From Adiantum capillus-veneris (taxonomy: Eukaryota > Streptophyta > Polypodiopsida > Polypodiales > Pteridaceae), in contig CM043960.1 of assembly GCA_014529385.2 (NCBI GenBank), forward strand, positions 32,542,396 to 32,606,395: DNA of 64,000 nt, read 5' to 3'. Positions 1 to 10,517 of the stretch are shown one piece after another; within the stretch, counting starts at the first letter, position 1, and each line of letters begins with the position of its first letter. The notes beneath the pieces were generated by a model, which did no database searches, was not told the origin of the DNA, and saw only the letters and a list, made by a program, of their open reading frames with translations. The position numbers and the translations under genes were made by a program.

Positions 1-2
1 GG

Positions 3-1838
3 GATTGATGCTTGGCTTGTTAGAAACGGATCTGCTCATGTGCGCGCACACACATACGTGCACGCGCACGCACGCACACACACACACACACACACACAAA
101 TACAACTGCCAGCATAATCACAAACTTCTATGGCTCTTCTCGTGGGAAATATTGGGTATGCATACTTCACATGTGCAACGATGGAATACGCAGCTATACT
201 ATGGTGGAAAACAAGGATCTTCGATTGATCCCACCTCCATCCCACATGTTTGATACATTGGAGAATACCACAGTCCAGGTAGGTGCAATTGCACCTACTC
301 AGAACTTCTTTGGCCATGAAAGTTGCTTAGTGTTTGATTTGGTTTTTTGGCATAATGTACCCTTGCACATAGACATAAACACGATGGCTTTCACAAGTTT
401 TGCAGGTTTGAATGTTTTTTCTTAGAAATATTGATTTTGCTGGTTGTGCTTGGCAAGAAAAAATTCAATAGTTACTCAGAGGAATGTTGAATTGGTAATG
501 GTAACAAGTGCACGGTTATTTAAAACAACAAGTACATTATACTTTTTGACATAACGTGGATTGATTGAAGCTAATTGGGTTTCCTATTTTGATGCCATTT
601 ACCTCCTGTGAGGGTCTCGAAAGAGATGGCAAATGCTGGGATTTTTCAAAAAGTAGCAAAATGCAAACATGATGCTAGCAAAATTTTGAAAATTGGCATG
701 TTGCAAACTTACGAAAAACCGAATATGGGCATAATTGTTTTGTGGATCTTGTCTACACTACATGAGTATTGAACCTCACTGAAAACTTGAAAAACATGTT
801 GACAGATTGTAATACCTATGTATAAGTGTTGGCTTCAACATTTTAACTGGAGGGTTAGCTTGATGATTGGTGATTGGAAAGTAACATATTTATATTGTTT
901 TACTTCTGAATAATTTATTTTTGAATAATTTAGCTTTAGATTAGCTGCTAGAAGCCTTAAACCTCCTGTGAGGGTCTCAGCAGAGATGGCATGGATTGGA
1001 TATCTGAAAATTTTTCCATTTTACAGAGGAAATGCTGCCCAAATTTGTACTTTATAGAGATAAAAAAACTAGAAGATGGAATAATACATAACGTAATTTT
1101 TGAAATTGTTTACCTTTTTTGACGTCGGTAACCTCATGTGAGGGTCTCAACAGAGATGGCTTTGACAGGAAATTTGAAATTCTATCCTCTATACGAAGGA
1201 CATGCTGTCCAATTTTTTACTTTTGCAAGATTGGTAATCTAGAAGATGGAATGGTACATAAATGTCAAAAAATTCTTCACTTTAGAATGTTGTGGGGACC
1301 TTTGCCTACAAGGACATTTGATAACATAGAAGTAAGAAGATTTGTACAGATTTTGAACAAAAATTGATAAGTATACATAATCTTAAAGATATCGAGAATA
1401 TGATTCATTTTCTTTTTGTCATAAATCTAATTTCTGCTTAGCTGTTAATTTCTTTGTAATTTTTGACACTGATAACAAGGGGAAGGGGTCATTGACACCT
1501 GTCTTCCCAAGTAATGCCAGTACTGATGTGCTTGTGTGCTTGGATGGTGGCAGGTAAGAGGTTCCTTCCTTGGGATTACAAAGGGAACTGGAGTAATAGT
1601 TGGAGATCATCTAGTGTTTGGTTTTGTACTTGTAAACACTTCTTTGATAAGTATATATATGCAACACATCCAGTCTAAAATGTTGTCATTTGTACAATCT
1701 GGTCTCTATCATTTTTTACCATAAAGACGTATTTGTATGTATTCATGTAACCCTTGTCTGGTCTCTAGTCCCATTGTATGGTCCAATAGTTTGTTAAATC
1801 AAACTATTGTTAGATAATAAAAAATAAACACACACACT
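3..1838. repeat. Duplicated host segment, copy 1 (holds the empty Ty3 site)
   Basis: This stretch is repeated, with a few percent divergence, at 3309-3577 plus 12458-13510. Both copies begin with the same GCTTGGCTTGT-type sequence, run through a (CA)n patch, and end near a (AC)n tract. Copy 1 has about 495 extra bases (roughly 213-712) that copy 2 lacks. At 761-770 it carries a single TGAGTA, the site into which element A inserted in copy 2. The segment holds the CEGL-type coding-like modules described separately. I see no complete gene. It could be a tandem or dispersed duplication. Confidence 0.85.
598..1367 (+). repeat. Diverged tandem coding-like modules (CEGL-RDG motif), copy 1
   Basis: Three related modules start near 598, 960 and 1130. 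Each opens with DNA reading TSCEGL.RDG in one frame. The second and third then share a pattern R.CCP..YF..I..LEDG..H over about 45 residues. The third is an open frame of 82 codons (1119-1367). The first breaks up after about 12 residues. I do not recognise the family. The modules could be exons of a decayed gene, or a tandem repeat whose frame is kept by chance. No splice sites or start codon are convincing. Confidence 0.4.
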
Positions 1839-2169
1839 TTTGTTTCTAGCTAGCCTTTGGTCGGGCTAGCACCATACAGTGGACCTAGAACAATCCTTTA
1901 TCTATTAACTTGACCTACCCAATCCAAGAGGATGGGTTGGGACCAATGGTTCCTCATCCAATCAGGCACATACAAGCTTATAGTATTATAAATACAGATC
2001 AATAGCTCGCAGTCTGATTAATTTAGGTAGAGTAATGGGTAAGAGGACCTATATCCATATTTTTGGCACTGATCTGTGCTTAAAAAAATGGTATTAGTAA
2101 TCATATATAGTATGCATATTACAATATCTGTTATGTATGTTACCATGATCTGACCCTCTTTTGTAATAG

Positions 2170-2201
2170 ATAGGGCTTATAGATACATCTATAAGCCCTA
2201 T
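2170..2201. repeat. Perfect palindrome, 15-bp arms
   Basis: The arm ATAGGGCTTATAGAT is followed by two spacer bases (AC at 2185-2186) and its exact reverse complement. No terminal duplication or transposon context is visible. Confidence 0.85.
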
Positions 2202-2315
2202 GGACACCACTTTTACCAAAAGGTACCCTTGTAAACATATTTTTGAATTTCCTTTGGACACAAGATAATAAAGTTTGATATAAACTTGCAATTAATTCTA
2301 CTTGGTTGAGGTAGA

Positions 2316-2353
2316 GTTCCACATGGTGGGCCCTACCTTCCACCATGTGGAAC
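2316..2353. repeat. Inverted repeat, 14-bp arms and 10-base loop
   Basis: GTTCCACATGGTGG at 2316-2329 is exactly complementary to 2340-2353. The loop is pyrimidine-rich. It lies just upstream of the (CA)n tract at 2377. Confidence 0.85.
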
Positions 2354-2375
2354 CTCTCCGAGGGTTGGGGGAGGG

Positions 2376-2376
<1 letters not shown>

Positions 2377-2414
<38 letters not shown>
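2377..2414. repeat. (CA)n microsatellite
   Basis: About 19 uninterrupted CA units. Confidence 0.95.
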
Positions 2415-2415
<1 letters not shown>

Positions 2416-3098
2416 TATCACTTGGAATATACTATATTAATTAGTACACACATACTTCTTGCCTTAGTAAACCCTCTTATACATATGATCCCATGGTTAT
2501 CCTGACTACACAACATAGTGGTACCATTTGATCTCCTTATTTACTAATTTCAATCTCGCATGTGGATACATGCCTGCATCTTTTAGAGTGGCCTCTGATA
2601 ACACTATCATCTTTTGAACAGGTCATAGACTTGACCTAATAAACTCCTAGGCAAGCCTAACTTGGATATTCATAGGTGATTGAATCCATCCTTCTCTTGC
2701 GTGAATCACTGTTGCTTACACTATATGCAAATATGCTTACCAAGTTGATGATGCCTTAAAAGTAGTACCTACACGTAGAAGGGTAGTTTCGGCTCCTCTC
2801 CCTCTTGCCAAGGGATGTTCAGTCCCTAATGACTTGTCCAACATGGTTGCCACATAATTTCCTCTTAATAATAGGCACATGCTAAGATGTATTGTATCGA
2901 GCTGGCACTCTCTCTCAAACTATATGAAAAAAACTTTATATCCCTTGGCTCACTCACGGTTAGAGCTCAGTGAAGGCTTTCTGCATACAAATCTACACAT
3001 GCAACAATTAGCACACACACTCACACACTTACTCTTGTGGGATGGGCCAAGTATGGAGCTCCACTCATGCAGTCTCAACCTTCTCTCTCTCTGCGCGT

Positions 3099-3100
<2 letters not shown>

Positions 3101-3146
<46 letters not shown>
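3101..3146. repeat. (AC)n microsatellite
   Basis: About 23 AC units, preceded by a short CT run. This gives the (CT)n(CA)n compound form, the complement of the (TG)n(AG)n compounds elsewhere in the window. Confidence 0.95.
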
Positions 3147-3149
<3 letters not shown>

Positions 3150-3308
3150 GCATGGTGAGACTTTCTAAGTTGCTTGCAGACACACACACACTCCCTTATC
3201 TCATATTTCAAACTGCATCTGTATTAGCACCGAATCATCGATCTCTGGCTCCAAAACTGGATCATGCCGCAATACATTGGCTTTTTCATGAGGCATAATC
3301 AATATCTA

Positions 3309-3577
3309 GGATTGCTGCTTGGCTTGTCAAAAACGGATCTGCTCATGTGCGCACACACACATACGTGCACACGTGCACACACACACACACAAACACTGAC
3401 ACAAATACAACTTCCGGCATAATCATAAACTTCTATGGCTCTTCTCGAGGGAAATATTGGGTATGCGTACTTCACATGCGCAACGATGGAATACGCACCT
3501 ATTCTATGGTGGAAAACATATAAGAAACCAAATATGGGCATAATGGTTTCGTGGATCTTTTCTACACTACATGAGTA
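3309..3577. repeat. Duplicated host segment, copy 2, left part
   Basis: Homologous to about 3-212 and 713-768 of copy 1. It ends with TGAGTA immediately before the 5' LTR of element A and resumes at 12458 with the same TGAGTA. Confidence 0.85.
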
Positions 3578-5166
3578 TGTCATAATAATCAATATCTAAT
3601 TCTCCTAAATGATTTTCTCATATTAAACTGATCATTTAATGTGGGGAAGTGCCAGGGGAGAAAAAGCTAGAATATTGGTTAAGCTAGCAAACCAGCCACA
3701 ATAGGGATCCAAAGGAGGGAAAATAGGGATCCAAAGGGGGGGGCCATCTGCAAAAGATCCATGTGCAACAATGGGCTAAAAAGACCCTAAGGGTCATCCC
3801 ATTAAGACTTCCAAAATGCTAAGGTTCCAAAATTCAAAGGTTGTGTCCAAAGGGTTAAAGCTTAGGGGGAATTGGATGCTTTGTGTGCTCTCCTTTGTCA
3901 ACATACATCCCTACACATGAGGGGGCGAGCCCTAAAGTTAGGGGATAAGAGAGAAAGTCACACACACACACAGGCTCCCTTTACACAAAGGGAATTAGGG
4001 ACACATGTCAGTTCCCTAGCCCAGATGCCCACAAGGTGTGCCCAATTCCTACTGGATGGCCTTGGAGGTGGACCAATGAGAATTAATCTAGATTAAATCT
4101 AGTTTAATTAATTTAAAAACATTTAATAAAAGAAACCAATGAGAATTAAGTCTCCTAGAAGACTATTGGGCAGTCTCACAAGGGGTCCAATGAGCATTCA
4201 GGAGCCCAATGGCTTGCCTGATTCCTATTGGCCAGGAGGTAAAGGGGTCCAATGAGAGTTTAGTTTAATTATTTAATAACCTAAATCTATCACAAAAGGG
4301 GAAAGGGGGACACATGTCAGAAGGCTATCACTTATGCTGCTTAATAATCATTGGCCTGACTTGGGGAGAGCCAATGAGGGCTCAACAAGAGCAAATAGCA
4401 AGAGGGCTCGCCCAAGAGAGAGAGGGGGCTGATTTTTGCAAGGCATTATCACATACACACACTCACACAATCTCATGTGTGAAGAAAGAGAAGACTATCT
4501 CTTCCCAAGCTTTAATGGAGAGCTCATCACCTACTCCAAGCTTGTGAGATAGAAGCCTACAACGACACACTCTTGGCTTGTGGATGCAAATCCAACCAAG
4601 AGCCAAGCTTCAATGCATGCTCATCTCCTCTACCAAGCTAATTACTAAGCTAAAGCTATGCTAATATGAGTGATTATATGAGGAGATGTACATATTTCTC
4701 GTAAGATACTCCTTCTTCCTCTCAATCTACTCTCATACCCTGCTAGCTCTCACCATCTTCAAAGGTGTGTGAGGTCTTGGGTGTGAGAACGGGGATAATT
4801 AAAGTTGTGTTTGTTAAGTGTTTTTCTTAGTGCATGAATCTTTCATCTTCATTGCACTAGCTAGTCTTGAAGGAACACAAAGAATTGTATTGTACAATGT
4901 CTCTCTTGATGGGAGAAACCATAATACAAAGCCTTTTGGAGGGGGGACCGGCTCTATGCAAATCCGGTCCTCAACTGTTGTCAATAGCTTAATTTCTCTC
5001 TCTTTTGAAAGTATTGTTGATGCTATCTAACTAGGTGTTATGCTTTTTGTTGCTCTCTCCACCCAAGAACTCTTGTAATTCTTATTAGGAATCTATTCTA
5101 ATGAAATGGCCACTATGTTCATGTTAATTTCCGCTACACATAGTTTTCAGACCATTAAATGTTACA
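3578..5166 (+). repeat. Element A 5' LTR
   Basis: Starts TGTCATAATA and ends TTACA, one base before the primer site. It matches 10872-12457 along its length. It contains two copies of GGGGACACATGTCAG-like sequence, several CCAATGAGA repeats and short CA and GA runs. I could not fix a TATA box or R boundary with confidence. Confidence 0.95.
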
Positions 5167-5167
5167 T

Positions 5168-5179
5168 TGGTATCAGAGC
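5168..5179 (+). promoter_or_regulatory. Primer binding site (initiator Met tRNA type)
   Basis: TGGTATCAGAGC, the standard complement of the 3' end of plant initiator-Met tRNA, one base after the LTR. Confidence 0.93.
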
Positions 5180-5582
5180 TCAAGGTTTCTCTTTTCTTGC
5201 TCAAGAAGGGAGGTCCTCAAGCTAGCTACAAATGGTTGGTATTATTAATTGCCTGTGAGTAAGTAGAATAGGGATTTTTCAGCCTTGCAGTGCGCCTGCC
5301 TTCGTGCAGTTAACGGGGCATCACTGTCGAGAGCTATGGTCTTAATAGTGGAGTCCTACGGGGTTTGCCTACGGCTTAACCACTATTGAGCTATTAGAAG
5401 CTTGACAGGAGCCGGTGCTGTTTTGGTGTCGAAAGACCCTCTCTTCTATTCCTTGCAATTAATGGTATTCGAGCCGCAGGTACAGTAGCTTGAGTGCTTT
5501 TCTAAAGAGGTAAAGAGGAGTAGCAACTAGGGCTTGAAGTGCCAAAGTACACCTAAAAAGTTTACACCTAAAAGTTGTTAGA
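5180..5582 (+). other. Element A untranslated leader with conserved hairpin
   Basis: Non-coding leader between primer site and gag. AATAGTGG (5344-5351) can pair with CCACTATT (5380-5387) across a 28-base loop. Element B has the equivalent stem with one base pair exchanged (AATAATGG/CCATTATT, 27540-27547/27577-27584). This fits a packaging or dimerisation structure, which is inferred only. Confidence 0.6.
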
Positions 5583-6569
5583 ATGGCTGACAATAGTAAA
5601 GAGAGTGAAATTAATGTTGATAACTTTGATTTTGCTCATGAGCAAGCTACTAATGATGCTTCAATGCTTGTTAACTATCTTGTTACTAGGCTTCAACAAG
5701 CCATGGGCAATCCATCTCTCCAAAGTGAAGTGCAACGGCAGCTCCGTGCTCACGGGATTCTCCAAGCTCATCACCATGACGAGAGAACACCTAGGAAGCC
5801 TCCTTGTGAGACTACCAAAAGAGGTCTCTCTCCGATTCGGGAAGAAGAAGAGAATCCATATGAAGGGCTCAAGAATCTACTTCTTGATGATGCATATCCT
5901 TCCCAAAGGAGAACTCAAGAGCCTCCACCGAAGCAACGAGAAAGAAGCGAGTCTCCCGCCACCTCGGCGGAGATGGCTCCACGAAGACGGTAGGCTAAAC
6001 GCTCTCCATCACCACCAAAGCGGAGAAGACCATCACACTCTTCTCCACGCCATAATTCAAAGAGGGATGATAAAAAGCAAGAGAAGAAAAAGGTGAGAAA
6101 GAGGACATCCTCTTATCCATCTTCTTCATCCTCTTCCTCTTATGAAAGCGATGGTGAAGACGACCAAGATCAAGACAAGAAAAAGGCGAGAAAGAGGTCA
6201 CCCTCTTCTCCACCTTCTTCAAATTCTTCATCTGCTGAAGAAAGTGATGGTGCAACCTTTGAACCATCAAAAAGAAGAGGCCATAGGAAATCCTATGCCG
6301 CATGGAAGAGGTCATCCAAGATGAAGAAATTCAAAGAGGGAGGGAAGAGCATCTCTTTCCTTACCTATGATGGTACCTTTGGTGCTATGGACAAAGTTTT
6401 GGCCTTTATCCAGCAATTTGATACGTAGTTTGGAGATGAGGGCTTCACGGAGTCCTCCAAGCTACGCCATGTAGCTATGCACTTTCAAAATTCTGCCAGA
6501 CAATGGTGGTCTAGCCTATGAGCCAACGGTGAAGCTCCACGAACATGGAAAGCTTTAAGAGCTTCCATT

Positions 6570-9425
6570 ATGAAGGAGTTTTTGGCCACCGATGCCAAAG
6601 ACAAGGTACTTACCGAATGGCGAAGCTTAAAGCTCTCTCCCAATGAATCCATCCATAAATATGTAGACAAGTTTTGGGACCTACAACTCAAAGCCATTGT
6701 CTTCAAAAAGTTGGATTTTGGAGAGAAAAAGCAACAATTTTGTGCGGGCTTAATCGAAGAAATGGCGGAGTATGTCAACTCCCAAAGGCCACGTACCATA
6801 TCGGTGGTAATACACCATACTATGGTGGCCTCTCGAATCAATTTCCAAACAGGGGCTAAAAGAAATAATAAGCCCCCGGAAAACAAGGGTTCCAATGAGC
6901 CTAAGGGGAAGGACAATGTCCAAAAGTCTCCTAAGGGCAACTCCAACAAAGCTAAAGAGAAGGGAGTTTACAAAGGTAAAAACAAACTCTCTCCTGAAGA
7001 GCTTGAGCGTTATCGTAAGGATAACCGGTGTTTCAAGTGCGATGAACAAGGGCATGCGTACCGCGCTTGTCCGCAAAAGAACAATTGCCAAGATCCTCCT
7101 AGAGCTTCCTTGGTTGAAATCCAAGAGGAGGAGACTCACCAAACTCATCACAAAGGATCTCCTCTATGCCATGCTTGGGGAAAGGTAAGAGAACATGATG
7201 CTTTTATTCTCTTTGACCCTGGTTCTACTCACAATTTTATATCTATGGAGTTAGCCACCAAGCTAGGCATACAATCCTACAAGATGGGAGATGTCCTACC
7301 CGCAGGCAGTGCCTTCAAGGGGCAAGAAGCTTCAGTCACTCCCTTAATTAGGAAATTGAGGCTTCATGTCCAAGGCTATGTGGACAAAGAGGACTTCTTT
7401 ATCTCTCCTCTCAAGCATGAGGATGTAATCCTAGGGGCACCATGGTTTGATCGCCTAGCTACCGATGTTAAATTTCCTGAAAGGATAATCTCCTTGAAGT
7501 TCAGGGAAAAAGACATGTATATAGATGCTAAGGAAATGGGTAACACTATTCCCATTGTCCATACACCAGCTTTCAACAAGTCAATAAAGAGCTCTATTTC
7601 CGTGTACATGATTTTTGTTAAAGATTCTCAAAATGAACCTAATGCTTTAGCAAAAGAAAATAAAAGCAACCAAAAGGAATTAGAGTTATCCAATTTTCTC
7701 AAGGGGTTTCGAGATGTTTTTATTGACGACATCCCTTGTGAGCTACCTCCTAAACAAGGTAATGATGACCATGCAATTGAACTTCTTCCAGGAATTTCAC
7801 CGCCTAACAAACCTCCTTATAGAGTTTCTCAAGCTCAACAAGAGGAGATTATGCGGCAAGTGCATGAGTTAGTTGAGAAGGGTATGGTTAGGCCAAGCTC
7901 ATCTCCATTTTGCTCACCTGTGCTACTAGTGCAAAAGAAAGATGGCACATATCGTATGTGTGTCGACTATAGAGCACTAAATAGGATCACTATCAAGAAT
8001 AGGTTTCCCGTTCCACGGGTAGAAGACCTATTTGATAAGCTACAAGGGTCGACCTACTTCAGTAGGATTGACCTAAAAAGTGGCTATCATCAAATAAGGA
8101 TAGTTGATCAAGACATTGTAAAGATTGCATTTCGCACCACATTTGGTCTTTACGAATACATTGTCATACCTTTTGGCTTAACCAATGCACCAGCCACATT
8201 CAACCGCTTGATGGAGAAGCTATTCAGGCCTCATCGAACCTTCAATGGAGTGTTCTTTGATGATATTATCATCTACTCTAATTCATTGGAGGAACACAAG
8301 CAACACCTCCAAGTAATATTTCAAGTTTTAAGAGAGAATAAACTTTATGTTAATCGAAACAAAAGTGAATTTTTCTTGCAAGAGATTCAGTATTTAGGTC
8401 ATATTATCTCTCAAGATGGCATCCAAATGGATCCATCTAAGTTAGAGGTAATAAAAGGATGGCCTAAACCAAGGAATCTTCATGAACTAAGAAGCTTTAT
8501 AGGTATGTGTGCATACTATAGACGCTTCATAGAAAAGTTCTCACAAATCGCGGGACCATTACATGACCTAACAAAGAAAAGCGTTAGGTATACATGGTCT
8601 GCTAAGGAGAACAATGCTTTCGAAAAGCTTATCTCTCAACCTGTGCTTACACTACCGGATCTCTCAAAGCCATTTGAGGTCCAATGTGATGCTTGTGGTG
8701 ATTGCCTTGGAGCTGTTTTGCTCCAAGAAGGGCACGCCATAGGCTATGAGAGTCAAAGGCTCGACCCTGTTGAGCAAGATCTAGGCATATATGAAAAGGA
8801 ACTCCTTGCAGTTCTACATGCGTTAGACTCATGGAAGCACTATTTATTGGGGACTCCTTTCATTCTGCAAACGGATCACCAAAGTCTCAAGTACTTCATG
8901 ACGCACACCAAGCTCTCCGAAAAACAAATGAGGTGGGCAAATTTACTTTCGCAATTTCATTTTCATATTGCTCACATTGTTGGCAAGCATAATCAAGTAG
9001 TTGATGTACTCTCAAGACGACCGAGAGTGAATGCGGTTTCCATAGCCACTCACAATGATCTATCTTCAATGATAGATGAGTATGCTATTGATCGCGATTT
9101 TAAAGATGTGATTTCAGCCCTTGCATTAGGGAAGAAAGAAGAACCATTTACTTTACAAGATGGTTATCTTCTCTATGGCAATAGAATATGTGTTAACTCA
9201 CTACGTGAGAAAGTAATGTATGAATCTCATGCTCCACCTTATGCGGGGCATAGAGGGATTCAGTCTACCTTAAAGGGAATTGAAACATATTTCTATTGGC
9301 CTACCATGAAAGTGAACATACAAGAGTATGTTTCTAAATGTGTGGTATGCCAAAAGACAAAATTTGATAGAGGGAAGCAACTTGGATTGCTTCAACCCTT
9401 GGCAATCCCTAATTCACCATGGTAG
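6570..9425 (+). CDS. Element A open segment: Gag C-terminus, protease, RT, RNase H, integrase N-terminus
   Basis: A 951-codon open segment of the larger frame; its first Met is internal. The zinc knuckle is at about residue 153. The protease has FDPGSTHNFIS (near 7211-7240) and DVILGAPWF near its end. The reverse transcriptase (about 7800-8345) shows VDYRALN, SGYHQIR, FGLTNAPATF and catalytic VFFDDIIIYS, with FFDD in place of the more usual YxDD. RNase H (about 8590-9020) has the DACGD, EKELLAV, QTDHQSL and VVDVLSRR residues. The integrase zinc-binding part with H...H...CVVC follows, and the frame stops just before the catalytic core. It copies element RNA into DNA inside a virus-like particle when intact. 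Confidence 0.92.
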   Translation: MKEFLATDAKDKVLTEWRSLKLSPNESIHKYVDKFWDLQLKAIVFKKLDFGEKKQQFCAGLIEEMAEYVNSQRPRTISVVIHHTMVASRINFQTGAKRNNKPPENKGSNEPKGKDNVQKSPKGNSNKAKEKGVYKGKNKLSPEELERYRKDNRCFKCDEQGHAYRACPQKNNCQDPPRASLVEIQEEETHQTHHKGSPLCHAWGKVREHDAFILFDPGSTHNFISMELATKLGIQSYKMGDVLPAGSAFKGQEASVTPLIRKLRLHVQGYVDKEDFFISPLKHEDVILGAPWFDRLATDVKFPERIISLKFREKDMYIDAKEMGNTIPIVHTPAFNKSIKSSISVYMIFVKDSQNEPNALAKENKSNQKELELSNFLKGFRDVFIDDIPCELPPKQGNDDHAIELLPGISPPNKPPYRVSQAQQEEIMRQVHELVEKGMVRPSSSPFCSPVLLVQKKDGTYRMCVDYRALNRITIKNRFPVPRVEDLFDKLQGSTYFSRIDLKSGYHQIRIVDQDIVKIAFRTTFGLYEYIVIPFGLTNAPATFNRLMEKLFRPHRTFNGVFFDDIIIYSNSLEEHKQHLQVIFQVLRENKLYVNRNKSEFFLQEIQYLGHIISQDGIQMDPSKLEVIKGWPKPRNLHELRSFIGMCAYYRRFIEKFSQIAGPLHDLTKKSVRYTWSAKENNAFEKLISQPVLTLPDLSKPFEVQCDACGDCLGAVLLQEGHAIGYESQRLDPVEQDLGIYEKELLAVLHALDSWKHYLLGTPFILQTDHQSLKYFMTHTKLSEKQMRWANLLSQFHFHIAHIVGKHNQVVDVLSRRPRVNAVSIATHNDLSSMIDEYAIDRDFKDVISALALGKKEEPFTLQDGYLLYGNRICVNSLREKVMYESHAPPYAGHRGIQSTLKGIETYFYWPTMKVNIQEYVSKCVVCQKTKFDRGKQLGLLQPLAIPNSPW

Positions 9426-9434
9426 AGCATATCC

Positions 9435-10517
9435 ATGGATTTTATCTTTGGATTGCCTAAGTCTATCCATGGGAATACGGGAATATGGACGATAGTAGAC
9501 AGGTTCAGTAAACAAGCTCATTTTATACCTGTCAAAAAGACTATCAAAGCCCATCAAATGGCAACCCTCTTCATTTCACAAATTTTCAAGTACCATGGCT
9601 TGCCAATGTCCATAGTGTCGGATAGAGATCCTAGAATGACCAATAATTTCTGGAAGGGTCTCTTTGAGAATTTAGGGACAAGGCTAAACTTATCTTCGGC
9701 CTATCATCCACAAATGGATGGCCAAAGTGAAATAGCTAACCTAACAATTCTCGATCTACTAAAAGCCTATGTAATGGAAGTAGATCAAAGATCCCAATGG
9801 GAGAAGTACTTACCCTTAGTGGAGTATGCTTACAATAACACTGTACATACTTCCACGGGAAAAGCACCTTTCGAGGTAATTGAGGGAAGATCAAAAAGTC
9901 CCTTGCTACTTAAGGTACATGGGAAGATCTTCGCTGCAGATGAGTATAGCCGAGACCTACAAGAATCTTTCCAAAAGATTAAGGATGCTATCTCTATCTC
10001 ACAGCAAAGGCAAAAGGCTGCTGCTGACAAGCACAGAAGAGCCCAAGCCTTTAAAGAAAACGATTGGGTCTTGTTAAAGTTTCCCAAGGCTCGATTAAGG
10101 CACACGACGGGCAAGAATCCTACGGGCCACCAAAAGTACTATGCTAAACTAGCAAAAAGGTACTATGGTCCCTTTCAGATTCTTAGGCCAATCAATGAGA
10201 TGGCCTATCAACTCAAGTTGCCCAATCATTGGCTCATACACAATGCTTTCCATGTGAGCCTATTAAAGCCTTACAAAGGAGAGCCACCTCAAGAACCAAC
10301 TATTGAAGACCCGCCGGAGATCGATGACCAAGAGGAGGTGCTGCAGCCCGAGTCCATTCTCCGACATGAAGACAAGGTATTAAGAGGCGGTAAGACTATC
10401 CGACGATATCTTATTAAGTTTAAGAATTATCCTTTTGAAGATGCTAGATGGATGCAAGGCATACAATTAAAGGATAACCTAAACCTTGTCAATGCTTACA
10501 ATGCTTCCCAAGAGTAA
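9435..10517 (+). CDS. Element A open segment: integrase core and chromodomain
   Basis: A 360-codon segment that continues the same frame after the TAG at 9423. Catalytic residues are visible as SMDFIFGLP, IVSDRDPRM and GQSEIANLT (D, D, E). The C-terminal GPFQILRPINEMAYQLKLP and NAFHVSLLK region is typical of Ty3 integrases. The last about 60 residues form a chromodomain (ESILRHEDKV, RRYLIKFKNY, ARWMQG), which in chromoviruses guides insertion to particular chromatin. The nonsense codon replaces a residue in the usual W-E-S-I-S-M-D run. Confidence 0.93.
   Translation: MDFIFGLPKSIHGNTGIWTIVDRFSKQAHFIPVKKTIKAHQMATLFISQIFKYHGLPMSIVSDRDPRMTNNFWKGLFENLGTRLNLSSAYHPQMDGQSEIANLTILDLLKAYVMEVDQRSQWEKYLPLVEYAYNNTVHTSTGKAPFEVIEGRSKSPLLLKVHGKIFAADEYSRDLQESFQKIKDAISISQQRQKAAADKHRRAQAFKENDWVLLKFPKARLRHTTGKNPTGHQKYYAKLAKRYYGPFQILRPINEMAYQLKLPNHWLIHNAFHVSLLKPYKGEPPQEPTIEDPPEIDDQEEVLQPESILRHEDKVLRGGKTIRRYLIKFKNYPFEDARWMQGIQLKDNLNLVNAYNASQE

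Larger units (their letters stand above)
1839..3308. other. Non-coding stretch between the two segment copies
   Basis: No convincing gene. It contains a near-perfect palindrome (2170-2201), a 14-bp-stem inverted repeat (2316-2353), (CA)n at 2377-2414 and (AC)n at 3101-3146. The open frames here are driven by the CA repeats. Confidence 0.6.
5583..10517 (+). pseudogene. gag-pol: Element A gag-pol polyprotein frame with four nonsense codons
   Basis: One reading frame of about 1645 codons runs from MADNSKESEI (ATG 5583) to the TAA ending at 10517 with no frameshift. It is broken by TAG 5991-5993, TAG 6426-6428, TGA 6519-6521 and TAG 9423-9425. Gag begins with an acidic region, then an Arg/Ser-rich stretch (about 5995-6330). 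A capsid-like Gag domain follows (about 6351-6800) and a CCHC knuckle CFKCDEQGHAYRAC near 7029-7070. Pol follows in frame, so Gag and Pol would be made as one chain without frameshifting. All breaks are single-base changes, and at least three can be explained by comparison with element B. ATG 5583 was chosen because element B starts with the same MADN residues. Confidence 0.9.

Noticed and set aside
1-3308. Copies 1 and 2 of the duplicated host segment as LTRs of one element
   Set aside because: No TG/CA ends, no primer site after copy 1, no purine tract before copy 2, and no coding sequence between them.
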